A DNA stretch of 64,000 bases from Sphaerisporangium sp040649355. Lineage in GTDB: Bacteria > Actinomycetota > Actinomycetes > Streptosporangiales > Streptosporangiaceae. The stretch spans positions 47,323 to 111,322 of the forward strand of contig NZ_JBICTU010000029.1 in NCBI RefSeq assembly GCF_043197795.1. Reading direction: 5' to 3'. Position 1 is the stretch's first letter. Each line of letters begins with the position of its first letter. A program made the position numbers and the translations under genes. Under the pieces are notes generated by a model. The model did no database searches and was not told the origin of the DNA. It saw only the letters and a program-made list of their open reading frames with translations. Positions 52,129 to 62,003 of the stretch are shown here, one piece after another.

Positions 52129-52132
<4 letters not shown>
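51320..52132 (+). CDS. ABC transporter ATPase (DppD/OppD type)
   Basis: A 270-residue ATPase. Walker A GESGSGKS, Q-loop FQEPLTALDP, signature VSGGQRQRVAIAMAL, Walker B LLIADEP and H-loop ISHDLAVV are all intact. The C-terminal HPYTRDLVGSAR is typical of this branch. It is slightly short: the C-terminal Fe-S-like Cys extension found in many OppD proteins is missing. The start is coupled to the mini-frame described above. Confidence 0.93.
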
Positions 52133-52949
<817 letters not shown>

Positions 52950-52965
<16 letters not shown>

Positions 52966-54230
52966 ACCTGGCTGAAGACCTCGGAGAGCTTCTTGACGTC
53001 CTCGGTGATGCCGACCTCGGGCGAAGCCGGGTTGAACATGGTGGTCAGGCGACGCTGGAGCGGCTCCAGCTTGCCGAGTTGCTCCCAGGCGGGCGTGGAG
53101 GCGAGCTTGGAGCCCATCACGCGGTACGTCGCGCCCGTGCCGTCCTGCCAGCGGGTCCAGAGGTTGACCGTCGCGGCGCCGTCCTTCAGCGGGGTGGTGA
53201 TCCGCTCCTGCGCCACCGTGGCCGCCTGCTCGGCGGTGAGCGTGGAGGCGTCCTTGCCCGCCAGCCCGGCGTCCTCGGCCGCGATCTGCGCGAGCGTGTC
53301 CCACGCCAGGGCCTTGACCTTGCTCCACTGGTTGCGCTGCGCCTGCTGCGGCGTGATCTTCCAGGTGGCGTAGGCGGTCGAGAGAAGGCCCGCGTCGAGC
53401 GCGAGCTGGTCCACGGACCCAGAGGTGAGCAGCGGCTCGATGTTCTGCGGCGTGAGCAGCGGGTACTTCTTGGTCATCTCGGCCTTGCACAGGTCGCTGT
53501 TCCCGCAGCCGAACTCCGGTACCACGGTGTGGACGCCGAGCTTCTTGCCCGGGGCGACCTGGTGCAGCGCGGCGGAGGCGGCCGTGACGAACGACCGCAT
53601 CTCCTCAGGCGTCTTCACCGCGCCGTTGTAGCCGAGCTGCGAGGTGAACCGGATGCCGACGACGCCCGGCTGCGCGGCCAGGGCGCCGGCCTTCCTGACG
53701 GCGGCGGCGAAGGCGGCGGTGCCGGCCTTGTAGTCGTCGAGGAGCTCGGTGTCGACCCACACCCGCATGCCGCTCGCCGTGGCGGCGGCGATCGCCTGCC
53801 CCGCGGCGGTCTGCGCGGCGGCGGCGATCTCCTCGGGGGTCACCGAGCAGGTCTCGCCGGCGGTCTGACAGGTGGGCGGCGTGTTGTCGTCCTGGTAGCC
53901 CTCGGGCGCGGGGTCTCCCTCGCCGTGGGCCTGGCCGTCGCCCTCGCCCTCCTTGCTGCAGGCCTCCACCGTGCAGTCGATCCAGCCGATCGGGTACTCG
54001 GTGGCCTCCTTGAGCTTGGCTCCGTCGTCCTTGGCCCAGAACCGCACGATGTCGAGAGCGTCCTGGGGGGTCGGAGCCATCCAGAAGCACTGCGGGTCGG
54101 ACTGCGAGCCACCGTTGGTGACGTTCTTGCAGTCGTCGGCGCCGTCCTCGGAGAACGCCGAGGCGGCCGGAATGCCCACCGCGAGCACGGTGAGTGCGGC
54201 GCTGAGGGCGAGGGCTCTCCTGATTCGCAT
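52950..54230 (-). CDS. Large secreted protein of unknown function
   Basis: A 426-residue protein with a signal peptide (MRIRRALALSAALTVLAVGIPAASA). The mature N-terminus has several Cys (DDCKNV, QCFWMAP, WIDCTVEACS, TCQTAGETCS) around an acidic Gly/Asp-rich insert. The rest reads like an alpha/beta barrel-type domain (MRVWVDTELLDDYKAGTAAF, VVGIRFTSQLGYNG, KKLGVHTVVPEFGCGN, VDQLALDAGLL), but I see no glycosidase motif that I can name. The ATG at 54230 follows AAGGAG by 7 nt. Alone on this strand. Confidence 0.75.
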
Positions 54231-54516
54231 CAAGCGTCTCCTTGGGCGGTGCCAAATCATCAGTGATCGTCCGCAAACGATCGAAACGACTGTATCGGGC
54301 GTATCTTTACTCGACCAGTGGCTCTCCAGGATTCATTGACCGAGAAATGCACTTTTGTCCGTCTCCACCTCGCCTGATCCTCCCGGACACCGCCGCGCGA
54401 ACGCGAAAGTTCTTTCTCCCGTACGGCCCGCGCAACCGGGCGTTACAGAGCCCGCACCCGTGCGGGGAGGCGACCCGCGACCTCCCGCAGGGGATGCCAC
54501 CTCGCATAATCGGGAG

Positions 54517-55164
54517 ATGCGCGATCACAAGGGGATCCCCGAGTCGGCCCAGACCCTGGAGCGGGGACTCAGGCTGCTCCGGCTGCTCGCCGACGGCCAT
54601 CGCGGGCGCACCCCCACCGAGCTGGCGCAGGAGCTGGAGCTGAGCCGCCCGATCGTCTACCGGCTGCTCACCACGCTGCAGAACGAGGGCTTCGCCCGGC
54701 GGGACGCCGAGGGACGCGCCCATCTCGGCTTCGGCGTCCTCGCGCTGGCCAGAGCCGTGCAGCCGCTGCTGCGGGCCGCCGCGCTCCCCGCCCTGCGCCG
54801 TCTCGCCGAGGAGACCGGGGCCACGGCCCACCTGACGGCGGCCGAGGGCGACGAGGGGCTGGCCATCGCCGTGGTGGAGCCGACGTGGACCGACATGCAC
54901 GTGGCCTACCGCGAGGGCTCCCGCCACCCGCTCTCACGCGGGGCGGCGGGGCTCGCGATCCTGGCCCTGCGCGAGGGACGTACGGATTACCTGGTCACCG
55001 AGGGACAGCTCCAGGAGGGCGCGCGCGGCATCGCGGCCCCGCTGTCCGGCCTGCCCTGGCTGGAGGCCTCCGTGGGCATCGTGACGTTCGGCGCCATCGA
55101 CGCCGCCATCCTCGGCCCCCGCGTCTCCGCCGCCGCCGCCGAGCTGGGGCGGGCCCTGGAGTGA
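54517..55164 (+). CDS. IclR-family transcriptional regulator
   Basis: A 215-residue protein. HTH_IclR at ~5-65 (ESAQTLERGLRLLRLLADG, TPTELAQELELSRPIVYRLLTTLQNEGF), followed by a ligand domain that is somewhat shorter than usual (SVGIVTFGAID near the end). I chose the ATG at 54517: a CATAAT box ends 6 nt before it, suggesting a leaderless transcript. It lies just upstream of hmgA in the same direction and is the likely regulator of the homogentisate genes. Confidence 0.88.
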   Translation: MRDHKGIPESAQTLERGLRLLRLLADGHRGRTPTELAQELELSRPIVYRLLTTLQNEGFARRDAEGRAHLGFGVLALARAVQPLLRAAALPALRRLAEETGATAHLTAAEGDEGLAIAVVEPTWTDMHVAYREGSRHPLSRGAAGLAILALREGRTDYLVTEGQLQEGARGIAAPLSGLPWLEASVGIVTFGAIDAAILGPRVSAAAAELGRALE

Positions 55165-55243
55165 CCCGCTCACCCTGAGCGCCGTTCCTCTTCAGGAGCG
55201 CGCGGGCGTGAGATTGACATCGTTGCCCCGATGGCGGATCGTC

Positions 55244-55279
55244 GTACGTATAGAGGACAGTGCTGTCCGATATGCGTAC
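55244..55279. promoter_or_regulatory. 36-bp imperfect palindrome in the hmgA promoter
   Basis: A core of GGACAG-TG-CTGTCC (55255-55268) is flanked by GTACGTATA on the left and TATGCGTAC on the right, with only a few mismatches. TTGACA lies at 55214-55219, so the palindrome covers the -10 to +1 area, 13 bp before the hmgA start. This fits an operator for the upstream IclR-type regulator. Confidence 0.75.
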
Positions 55280-55291
55280 ACAGGAGGGCCG

Positions 55292-56467
55292 ATGCCGTAC
55301 TACCGCCTGGTCGGCGAGGTGCCGCGCAAACGGCATGTCCAGTTCAAGAAGCCCGATGGCGGGCTGTACGCGGAGGAGCTGATGGGCGAGGAGGGCTTCT
55401 CCTCTGACTCCTCACTGCTGTACCACCGCCACCTGCCCACCGCGATCGTCAAGGCGGAGGCCGTCGCCGAGGGCGCGCGAGCCGCTCTCTCGCCGAACCT
55501 CCCCCTGTCCCCGCGCCATTTCCGCACCCAGGATCTTCCCTCGGGAGGCGATCTGGTGACCGGCCGGCAGCCGCTGGCGGGCAACGCGGACGTCCGATTG
55601 TCGTACGCTTCGGCCGACCGGCCGAGCGAGCTCTACCGCGACTCCAAGGGCGACGAATGCGTCTACGTCGCGAGCGGCCGGGTGCGCTTCGAGTCCACGT
55701 ACGGGGTGATCGAGGCCGGGGAGGGCGACTACGTCGTGATCCCCACCGGCACGATCCACCGCTGGGTGCCGCTCGACGGCACCACGGTGAGGGCGCTGGC
55801 CATCGAGGCGTCCGGCCACATCCGGCCCCCCAAGCGCTACCTGTCGCAGTACGGCCAGTTCCTTGAGCACGCGCCGTACTCCGAGCGCGACCTGCGGGCG
55901 CCCGCCGAGCCGCTGATCGTGGAGGACTCCGAGACGCCCGTCCTGGTCAGGACCCGAGGCGGCCTGACCCGGCTGACCTACGCGCACCACCCGTTCGACG
56001 TGGTCGGCTGGGACGGCTACCTGTACCCGTACGCCTTCAACATCGCCGACTTCGAGCCGATCGTGAAGCGCACCCACGCGCCGCCGCCGGTGCACCAGAC
56101 CTTCGAGGGGCCGGGCTTCGTCATCTGCTCGTTCTGCCCCCGGCCGCTGGACTTCCATCCAGACGCCGTGCCGATCCCGTACAACCACCACAACGTCGAC
56201 TCCGACGAGTTCATGTTCTACGCGGGCGGCGACTACACCGCGCGCAAGGGCTCGGGCATCGACGTCGGCTCCATCTCCCTGCATCCGGCCGGCTTCACGC
56301 ACGGCCCGCAGCCGGGCGCCGTCGAGGCCGCCGTCGACGCCGTGCGGCGGGGCGTGACGGTCACCAGCGAGCTGGCCGTCATGGTCGACACCTTCCGGCC
56401 GCTCGATCTCGGCGACGCCGCGCTGTCCTGCGAGGACCCGGGGTACGCCTGGACGTGGGCCCGATGA
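55292..56467 (+). CDS. hmgA: Homogentisate 1,2-dioxygenase
   Basis: A 391-residue Fe(II) ring-cleaving dioxygenase that opens homogentisate to maleylacetoacetate. Cupin-fold landmarks are GDECVYVASGRVRFES, GDYVVIPTGTIHRWVP, YPYAFNIADFEPIVKRTHAPPPVHQTF, PYNHHNVDSDEFMFYAGG with iron ligands His and Glu, and SLHPAGFTHGPQPGA with the third His. The ATG at 55292 has GGAGGG close upstream. Its stop overlaps the start of the next gene (ATGA). Confidence 0.96.
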   Translation: MPYYRLVGEVPRKRHVQFKKPDGGLYAEELMGEEGFSSDSSLLYHRHLPTAIVKAEAVAEGARAALSPNLPLSPRHFRTQDLPSGGDLVTGRQPLAGNADVRLSYASADRPSELYRDSKGDECVYVASGRVRFESTYGVIEAGEGDYVVIPTGTIHRWVPLDGTTVRALAIEASGHIRPPKRYLSQYGQFLEHAPYSERDLRAPAEPLIVEDSETPVLVRTRGGLTRLTYAHHPFDVVGWDGYLYPYAFNIADFEPIVKRTHAPPPVHQTFEGPGFVICSFCPRPLDFHPDAVPIPYNHHNVDSDEFMFYAGGDYTARKGSGIDVGSISLHPAGFTHGPQPGAVEAAVDAVRRGVTVTSELAVMVDTFRPLDLGDAALSCEDPGYAWTWAR

Positions 56468-58500
56468 CCCATCCCGCCCCGAGCCCGCTGTTCGCCGCTC
56501 TCGTCGACGACGCCGGGCTGTTCCCGCCGGCGCTCCTGCCCATGTCCGACGGGGTCGCCCGGCACTACACCGACGAGGACGCGGGAAGCCCGGTGCTGTC
56601 CCACCGCTTTCTCTGCCCGGCGAGCCGCCTGCACGAGCTGCGCGCGACGCTGACCCGTCCCATCAGGGTGGGGCTCATCATCGACACGCCCGGCTTCCCC
56701 GGCCTCGACCGGCTCGGCGAGCTCCCCGGCATCGACGTCGAGCTGGTCGAGACGGCTCTGCCACCGGGGTCGAGCATCCAGGAGCTGGCCGGCCGGGTCC
56801 GTCCGGAGAACTCCGCCGCACGGCTCTTCGTCGAGGTCCCGCCCACCGAACTCCACGAGGTGCCGGACGGGGTGGGGCTGAAGGTCCGCTGCGGAGGGCT
56901 CACCCCTGAGCTCTTTCCCTCCACGCACGAGCTGGGCGCCTTCATCCGCACCTGCGTCGAGCGGGGCACGCCGTTCAAGGCGACCGCCGGCCTGCACCAC
57001 GCGGTCCGCCACCCCGACCCGGGCCTCGGCGTCTACCGGCACGGCTTCCTCAACCTCCTGATGGCCGTGTGCGCGGCCGTCGAGGGCCGTGACCCGGCCC
57101 GGGTGCTTGAGATCATGGACAAGCGCGAGCTGGTGGCCCTGGCGCGGGCCGTGCCGTACGAGACCGCGCGCCGGGCCAGGGAGCTGCTCGTCTCCTACGG
57201 CTCGTGCAACACGCGCACGCCCATCGACGACCTGCGCACGCTCGGCCTCCTCGACGATCACCGCAGGCCGACGCTGTTCGTCAAGGAGGAGACCGTGATG
57301 ACCAGCTGGGTACCCGGAGCCGACGCGTCCGCCTACACCGTGGCGAACCTCCCCTACGGCGTGTTCTCCCGCCCCGGGGAGTCTCCCCGCGCCTGCGCGC
57401 GCATCGGCGACCACGTGCTCGACCTCGCGCCCGTCCTGCACGACGAGGTGTTCGCCGGCGGCACCCTCAACGCCTTCATGGCGCGGGGCCGTACGGCCTG
57501 GCGGGACACCCGGCGCCGCATCCAGCGCCTGCTCTCGGCGGAGGCCAGGGAGGCGTCGGCGAACCGCGCGGCCACCGAGCCGCACCTCATCCCCCTGCGG
57601 CAGGTGCGGCTGCACATGCCGATCGAGATCGGCGACTACGTCGACTTCTACTGCTCGCTTGAGCACGCGACGAACCTCGGCCAGATGTTCCGGCCCGGCG
57701 AGAACCCCCTCAAGCCCAACTGGCGCCACCTGCCGGTCGGGTACCACGGCCGGTCGGGCACGGTCGTCGTCTCCGGCACCCCGATCACCCGTCCCCGGGG
57801 CCAGCGGGCTCCCGCGAACGGCGGCGTGCCGGTGTTCGGGCCGTCCGTGAAGCTCGACATCGAGGCCGAGCTGGGGTTCGTCGTCGGGACGCCGACCCGG
57901 TTCGGCGAGAGCGCCGGCGACCTCGCCGACCACGTCTTCGGGGTGACGCTGGTGAACGACTGGAGCGCCCGCGACATCCAGGCGTGGGAGTACGTCCCGC
58001 TCGGGCCGTTCCTCGGGAAGTCGTTCGCCACGTCGATCTCCGCGTGGATCACGCCGCTGGAGGCCCTCGAACAGGCCCGCGTCCCCGGCAGGGCGCAGGA
58101 CCCCGAGCCCCTGAGCTACCTGGCCAGGCGGGAGCCGTGGGGCCTCGATCTCACCCTCGACGTGGAGCTCAACGGCGAGCCGATCTCCAGCCCGCCGTAC
58201 CGGGAGATGTACTGGACGCCCGACCAGATGCTCGCCCACATGACCGTCAACGGCGCCCGCCTGCGCACGGGCGACCTGTTCGCCAGCGGCACGGTCTCCG
58301 GGGCCGAGGCGGGACAGCGGGGATCGCTCATCGAGATCAGCTGGAACGGCACCGAGACGATCAAGCTCTCCGACGGCCAGACGCGCTCCTTCCTGGAAGA
58401 CGGCGACACGGTGAGGATCACCGCGACCGCGCCTGGCCCCGGCGGCACCTCCGTCGCGCTGGGCGAGGTGACGGGCACGATCCTTCCCTCACGCGACTGA
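56464..58500 (+). CDS. Fumarylacetoacetase fused to an N-terminal unknown domain
   Basis: A single open frame of 678 residues. Residues ~279-678 are a complete fumarylacetoacetase: VANLPYGVFSRPGE, DFYCSLEHATNLGQMFRP, PVGYHGRSGTVVVSG, the metal site DIEAELGFVVG, and VNDWSARDIQAWEYVPLGPF then LGKSF. It splits fumarylacetoacetate into fumarate and acetoacetate. Residues 1-~278 (SPLFAALVDDAGLFPPALLP, HRFLCPASRLHELRATL, GTPFKATAGLHHAVRH, ELLVSYGSCNTRTPIDDL) form a barrel-like domain that I would expect as a separate gene at this locus. An internal ATG at 57298, with AAGGAGG 8 nt before it, could still start the free enzyme (400 residues). Start at the ATGA overlap with hmgA. Confidence 0.88.
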   Translation: MTHPAPSPLFAALVDDAGLFPPALLPMSDGVARHYTDEDAGSPVLSHRFLCPASRLHELRATLTRPIRVGLIIDTPGFPGLDRLGELPGIDVELVETALPPGSSIQELAGRVRPENSAARLFVEVPPTELHEVPDGVGLKVRCGGLTPELFPSTHELGAFIRTCVERGTPFKATAGLHHAVRHPDPGLGVYRHGFLNLLMAVCAAVEGRDPARVLEIMDKRELVALARAVPYETARRARELLVSYGSCNTRTPIDDLRTLGLLDDHRRPTLFVKEETVMTSWVPGADASAYTVANLPYGVFSRPGESPRACARIGDHVLDLAPVLHDEVFAGGTLNAFMARGRTAWRDTRRRIQRLLSAEAREASANRAATEPHLIPLRQVRLHMPIEIGDYVDFYCSLEHATNLGQMFRPGENPLKPNWRHLPVGYHGRSGTVVVSGTPITRPRGQRAPANGGVPVFGPSVKLDIEAELGFVVGTPTRFGESAGDLADHVFGVTLVNDWSARDIQAWEYVPLGPFLGKSFATSISAWITPLEALEQARVPGRAQDPEPLSYLARREPWGLDLTLDVELNGEPISSPPYREMYWTPDQMLAHMTVNGARLRTGDLFASGTVSGAEAGQRGSLIEISWNGTETIKLSDGQTRSFLEDGDTVRITATAPGPGGTSVALGEVTGTILPSRD

Positions 58501-58686
58501 CCGCCTCCGCCGGGTCGGCCACCCGGTGTGCCCGCACCGCTACGTGACGGCAGTGTGGATGCCCTCGGGTGCCCTCACGCCGACGGGAGCTTGCCCTGCC
58601 GTACCCCAAAATTTAGGACTACGGTGGAGAACAAGGAACCACCGACGCCTGGAACGCGTTTCTCCTAATAGGGAGGGCCGGGGCAA

Positions 58687-59118
58687 ATGGACTCATGGAT
58701 CTTCTGGTTGATACTGGCGGCGGTGCTCGGCGTGGCGGAGCTTTTCACGCTCACCGCCGCGCTCGGACTGCTCGGCGCCTCCGCGCTTCTGACCGCTGTG
58801 GTCGCGGCGATCGGCCTGCCGACCGGCATCCAGCTCGCGGTGTTCATCCTCGCCTCGGTGTCCGGTCTCGCCGCCCTCCGACCCATCGCCCAGCGACATA
58901 TCGCCCTCCCCCCCGTGCAACGGTTCGGCGTCGCCGCCCTGGTCGGGAAGTCCGCCTACGTCACCCGGGAGGTCACGGGCCTGAACGGCCGGGTACGCAT
59001 CGGAGGAGAGGAGTGGTCGGCCCGCGCCTATGACGAATCTCTGGTGATCCCGGCGGGCGCGACTGTGGACGTCATTCAGATAGAGGGCGCGACCGCCCTC
59101 GTGTATCCCCGGGAGTAA
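58687..59118 (+). CDS. NfeD-family membrane protein
   Basis: A 143-residue protein. Two to three hydrophobic segments (IFWLILAAVLGVAELFTLTAALGLLGASALLTAVVAAIG and a second block) precede a C-terminal OB-fold NfeD domain (GKSAYVTREVTGLNGRVRIGGEEWSARA). NfeD proteins pair with SPFH proteins in membrane microdomains. The ATG at 58687 has GGGAGG upstream at long spacing. The SPFH gene begins 2 bp after its stop. Confidence 0.9.
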   Translation: MDSWIFWLILAAVLGVAELFTLTAALGLLGASALLTAVVAAIGLPTGIQLAVFILASVSGLAALRPIAQRHIALPPVQRFGVAALVGKSAYVTREVTGLNGRVRIGGEEWSARAYDESLVIPAGATVDVIQIEGATALVYPRE

Positions 59119-59120
59119 GC

Positions 59121-60215
59121 ATGGACGCCGCTTTGATCGCCGGAATCCTGATCGCACTGCTGGTGGTGTTCACCGTCCTGCGCTCGATCCGGATCGTCCC
59201 ACAGGCGCGGGCGGGAAACGTCGAGCGCCTCGGGCGCTACTCCCGCACGCTCGGTCCCGGGCTGAACTTCCTGATCCCGTGGGTCGACCGCGTGAAGCCG
59301 CTCATCGACCTGCGCGAGCAGGTGGTGTCCTTCAAGCCCCAGCCGGTCATCACCGAGGACAACCTCGTCGTCGACATCGACACCGTGCTGTACTTCCAGG
59401 TCACCGACCCTCGCGCGGCGGCGTACGAGATCGCCAACTTCATCCAGGGCGTGGAACAGCTCACGGTCACGACCCTCCGGAACGTCGTCGGCGGCATGGA
59501 CCTGGAGAAGACCCTGACCTCCCGCGACACCATCAACAGCCAGTTGCGCGGGGTGCTCGACGAGGCCACCGGCAAGTGGGGCATCCGGGTCAACCGGGTG
59601 GAGATCAAGGCCATCGACCCGCCCAAGAGCATCAAGGAGGCGATGGAGAAGCAGATGCGCGCCGAGCGGGACAAGCGCGCCGCGATCCTCACCGCCGAGG
59701 GCTTCCGCCAGTCGCAGATCCTCACCGCCGAGGGCGAGAAGCAGAGCGCGATCCTCCGGGCCGAGGGTGACCGCACCGCCGCGATCCTGAAGGCCGAGGG
59801 CCAGTCGCAGGCCATCGACGAGGTGTTCCAGGCGGTCCACCGCAACGACCCCGACCCACAGCTGCTCGCCTACCAGTACCTCCAGGTCCTCCCGCAGCTC
59901 GCCCAGGGCTCCGGCAACACCTTCTGGGTCATCCCGAGCGAGGTCACCTCCGCGCTGCAAGGGGTGTCCCGGGCGTTCACCGAGTCGCTGCCCCGGTCCG
60001 CCGCCACCCGCGAGGTCGTCGAGACGCACAGCTCGGCGAAGGAAGAGGCGGCCATCGCCGCCAAGGCCGCCGAGGACGCGATCGCCGACGCGGAGGAGTC
60101 GGGCCCGCGCAGGCTCGGCCCCGGCACCGCCGTCCCCGACCCTCTGTCCGGGCTCGGAAACGCGCGGCCCCAGACCGCCGAGGCCCTGAGAGAGCCCCGC
60201 CCCGACGAGTCCTGA
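59121..60215 (+). CDS. SPFH/stomatin-like protein
   Basis: A 364-residue protein with an N-terminal membrane helix, the SPFH (band 7) domain (IVPQARAGNVERLGRYSRTLGPGLNFLIPWVDRV, VDIDTVLYFQVTDPRAAAYEI), a long coiled coil with AERDKRAAILTAEGFRQSQILTAEGEKQ, and a polar tail. It probably oligomerises into membrane scaffolds. Operon partner of NfeD. The ATG at 59121 follows the CCCGGGAGTAAGC junction. Confidence 0.92.
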   Translation: MDAALIAGILIALLVVFTVLRSIRIVPQARAGNVERLGRYSRTLGPGLNFLIPWVDRVKPLIDLREQVVSFKPQPVITEDNLVVDIDTVLYFQVTDPRAAAYEIANFIQGVEQLTVTTLRNVVGGMDLEKTLTSRDTINSQLRGVLDEATGKWGIRVNRVEIKAIDPPKSIKEAMEKQMRAERDKRAAILTAEGFRQSQILTAEGEKQSAILRAEGDRTAAILKAEGQSQAIDEVFQAVHRNDPDPQLLAYQYLQVLPQLAQGSGNTFWVIPSEVTSALQGVSRAFTESLPRSAATREVVETHSSAKEEAAIAAKAAEDAIADAEESGPRRLGPGTAVPDPLSGLGNARPQTAEALREPRPDES

Positions 60216-60217
60216 CC

Positions 60218-60283
60218 GCCGCTGGGGCCCGACCACCCGCTGGGGCCCGACCACCCGCCGGGGCCTGACCGCCGCCGGAGCCT
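60218..60283. repeat. 18-bp tandem repeat between convergent genes
   Basis: The unit CCGCTGGGGCCCGACCAC is repeated about 3.7 times with increasing divergence, between the SPFH stop and the GTPase stop on the other strand. Each unit holds GGGGCCC, so the array can fold and may act as a bidirectional terminator. Confidence 0.7.
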
Positions 60284-60287
60284 GAGG

Positions 60288-62003
60288 TCAGCTTCGGCCG
60301 GTGGTGAGCAGGCCGGCGAAGCGCTGTACGCGTGACAGCTCGTCCCGCACCGGGTCGAGCACCATCTCCCTGCCCACCGTGTCCACGCTCGCCCACAGCG
60401 CCCGCCGCGCCCTGCGTGCCCTGCGCCTCGCGCCCAGGGCCGCCGCGGCCCGCGACAACAGGGCGACGAGCAGCCCGGCCAGCGCCCCTCCACCCAGCAG
60501 GACGGTGGGCCAGGGGACCTCGCCGAGCGTCGGCGTCGGCAGCTCGGGGAAGCGGAGGTATTCGAGCAGGAACAGCCCCGAGAGCCAGAGCACTCCGGCG
60601 AGCAGGGTGGCGAACAGCAGCCACTGGAGCAGGCCGACCGCCCGCCACCACCGGGGCCGCCTGCCGCTGCTCACCGACGTCACCGACACCGCGCGGTCGA
60701 GGCTCTCGGCCAGGTCGTCCGCCCGCGACCGCGCCGCGCGTCGTACGGCCACGGCCCACGGCTCGGGCAGACCGGCCGAGACGGCGGAGCCGACGTCCCT
60801 GATCGCCGTGCCCATCCGGGACCGCTGGACGGCCGTCGCGGGCGGGAGGGACGTACGCCCCGCGCCGCCGGGCTGGAGCGACGTGCCCTCTTCGGACGCC
60901 GTCCGGTCCGCGGGCGGGACGCCGAGGCGCAGGCGGCGCAGCGGGTCGGGCCGGAAGCGCCGCAGCCACCGGGTCACCGGCCAGCCGGTGGCCGCGACCG
61001 ACCGGTGCCTGTGCGCCTTGGCGACCGCCTCCACCACGAGCGGTACGCCCGCCGCCTCCGCGAGCGCGGCCGTCAGCGGTCTGGCCAGCTCGTCCGACAG
61101 CGCCTCCCCGGCGGCACGGGCCCGCTTCTCCAGCTCGACCGTGGACGGCACCGCGCGGCTCCCCGATGCGGACGGCTCGTCGGCCGGGCCGCCCGACGAC
61201 GCCGCCGCGAGCACGTCGGCGGCCGTGCCGGCGTCCGCCGCGAGCCGCGCGGCCCATGCGCGCCGGTCGGCGACGCGCTTGGCCAGCGTCGCGCGCAGGT
61301 CGGCGACCCCCACGTCCTTGGGCACGGAGGTGGCGACGACGGGCACGCCGGAAAGCCCGTCCTCGTCCAGCAGCCGCCGCAGGTCGCCCACGCAGCGGTC
61401 GGCCGCCGCCGGGGTGAGGCGGTCGGTCTGGTTCAGCACGACCAACATGACGTCCTGGTGTCTGCCGAGGGCACGCAGATACCGCTCGTGGACGGCCGCG
61501 TCGGCGTACTTCTGCGGGTCGAGCACCCACACCAGCAGGTCGACCACGGCTACCAGGCGGTCGACCTCCAGGCGATGGGCCAGCTCGATGGAGTCGTGGT
61601 CAGGCAGGTCCAGCAGGATCAGCCCGGAGAGCGAACCGTCGACGCCGTCGACGATGTGGCGGCGCGGGATCTCCAGCCAATCGAGAAGCGGCCCCGCCCC
61701 CTCGGGGTCCCACATCGCCGCCTGAGCCGTCGAGGTCGTCGGCCGGGTGACCCCGACCCCGGCGAGCGTGGTGCCCGACAGCGCGTTGAACAGCGACGAC
61801 TTCCCGCTGCCCGTCGCCCCGGCGAGCGCCACGACCGTGTGGTCGACCGACAGGCTCCGCCGCGCCCCCGCGCGGGCGACCACCGCGCGGACCTCCGCGA
61901 CCGCCCCCTCGTCGAGGCGGCCCTCGGCGAGGTCCGCCGCCTCCGCCAGCGCGGTGAGCCTGTCGTCCAGCGACACCGCGCCCGACCGCCGCAGCACCTT
62001 CAC
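60288..62003 (-). CDS. Dynamin-like GTPase, second of a pair, with C-terminal membrane helices
   Basis: A 571-residue protein. G1 is AGATGSGKSSLFN (~61-72), G2/G3 are RPTTST and LDLPDHDS, and G4 is NQTD. The mid region is helical, with a Pro/Gly-rich insert. Two hydrophobic segments (LLQWLLFATLLAGVLWLSGLFLL and WPTVLLGGGALAGLLVALLS) lie near the C-terminus. It probably anchors to the membrane and acts with the upstream GTPase, whose gene overlaps its start by ATGA. Paired GTPases of this kind act in fission, repair or vesicle processes in actinobacteria. Confidence 0.9.
   Translation of the reverse strand: MKVLRRSGAVSLDDRLTALAEAADLAEGRLDEGAVAEVRAVVARAGARRSLSVDHTVVALAGATGSGKSSLFNALSGTTLAGVGVTRPTTSTAQAAMWDPEGAGPLLDWLEIPRRHIVDGVDGSLSGLILLDLPDHDSIELAHRLEVDRLVAVVDLLVWVLDPQKYADAAVHERYLRALGRHQDVMLVVLNQTDRLTPAAADRCVGDLRRLLDEDGLSGVPVVATSVPKDVGVADLRATLAKRVADRRAWAARLAADAGTAADVLAAASSGGPADEPSASGSRAVPSTVELEKRARAAGEALSDELARPLTAALAEAAGVPLVVEAVAKAHRHRSVAATGWPVTRWLRRFRPDPLRRLRLGVPPADRTASEEGTSLQPGGAGRTSLPPATAVQRSRMGTAIRDVGSAVSAGLPEPWAVAVRRAARSRADDLAESLDRAVSVTSVSSGRRPRWWRAVGLLQWLLFATLLAGVLWLSGLFLLEYLRFPELPTPTLGEVPWPTVLLGGGALAGLLVALLSRAAAALGARRRARRARRALWASVDTVGREMVLDPVRDELSRVQRFAGLLTTGRS

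Noticed and set aside
56233..58239. 668-codon frame antisense to the fused fumarylacetoacetase
   Set aside because: Arg/Val/Gly-rich mirror product, no family features.
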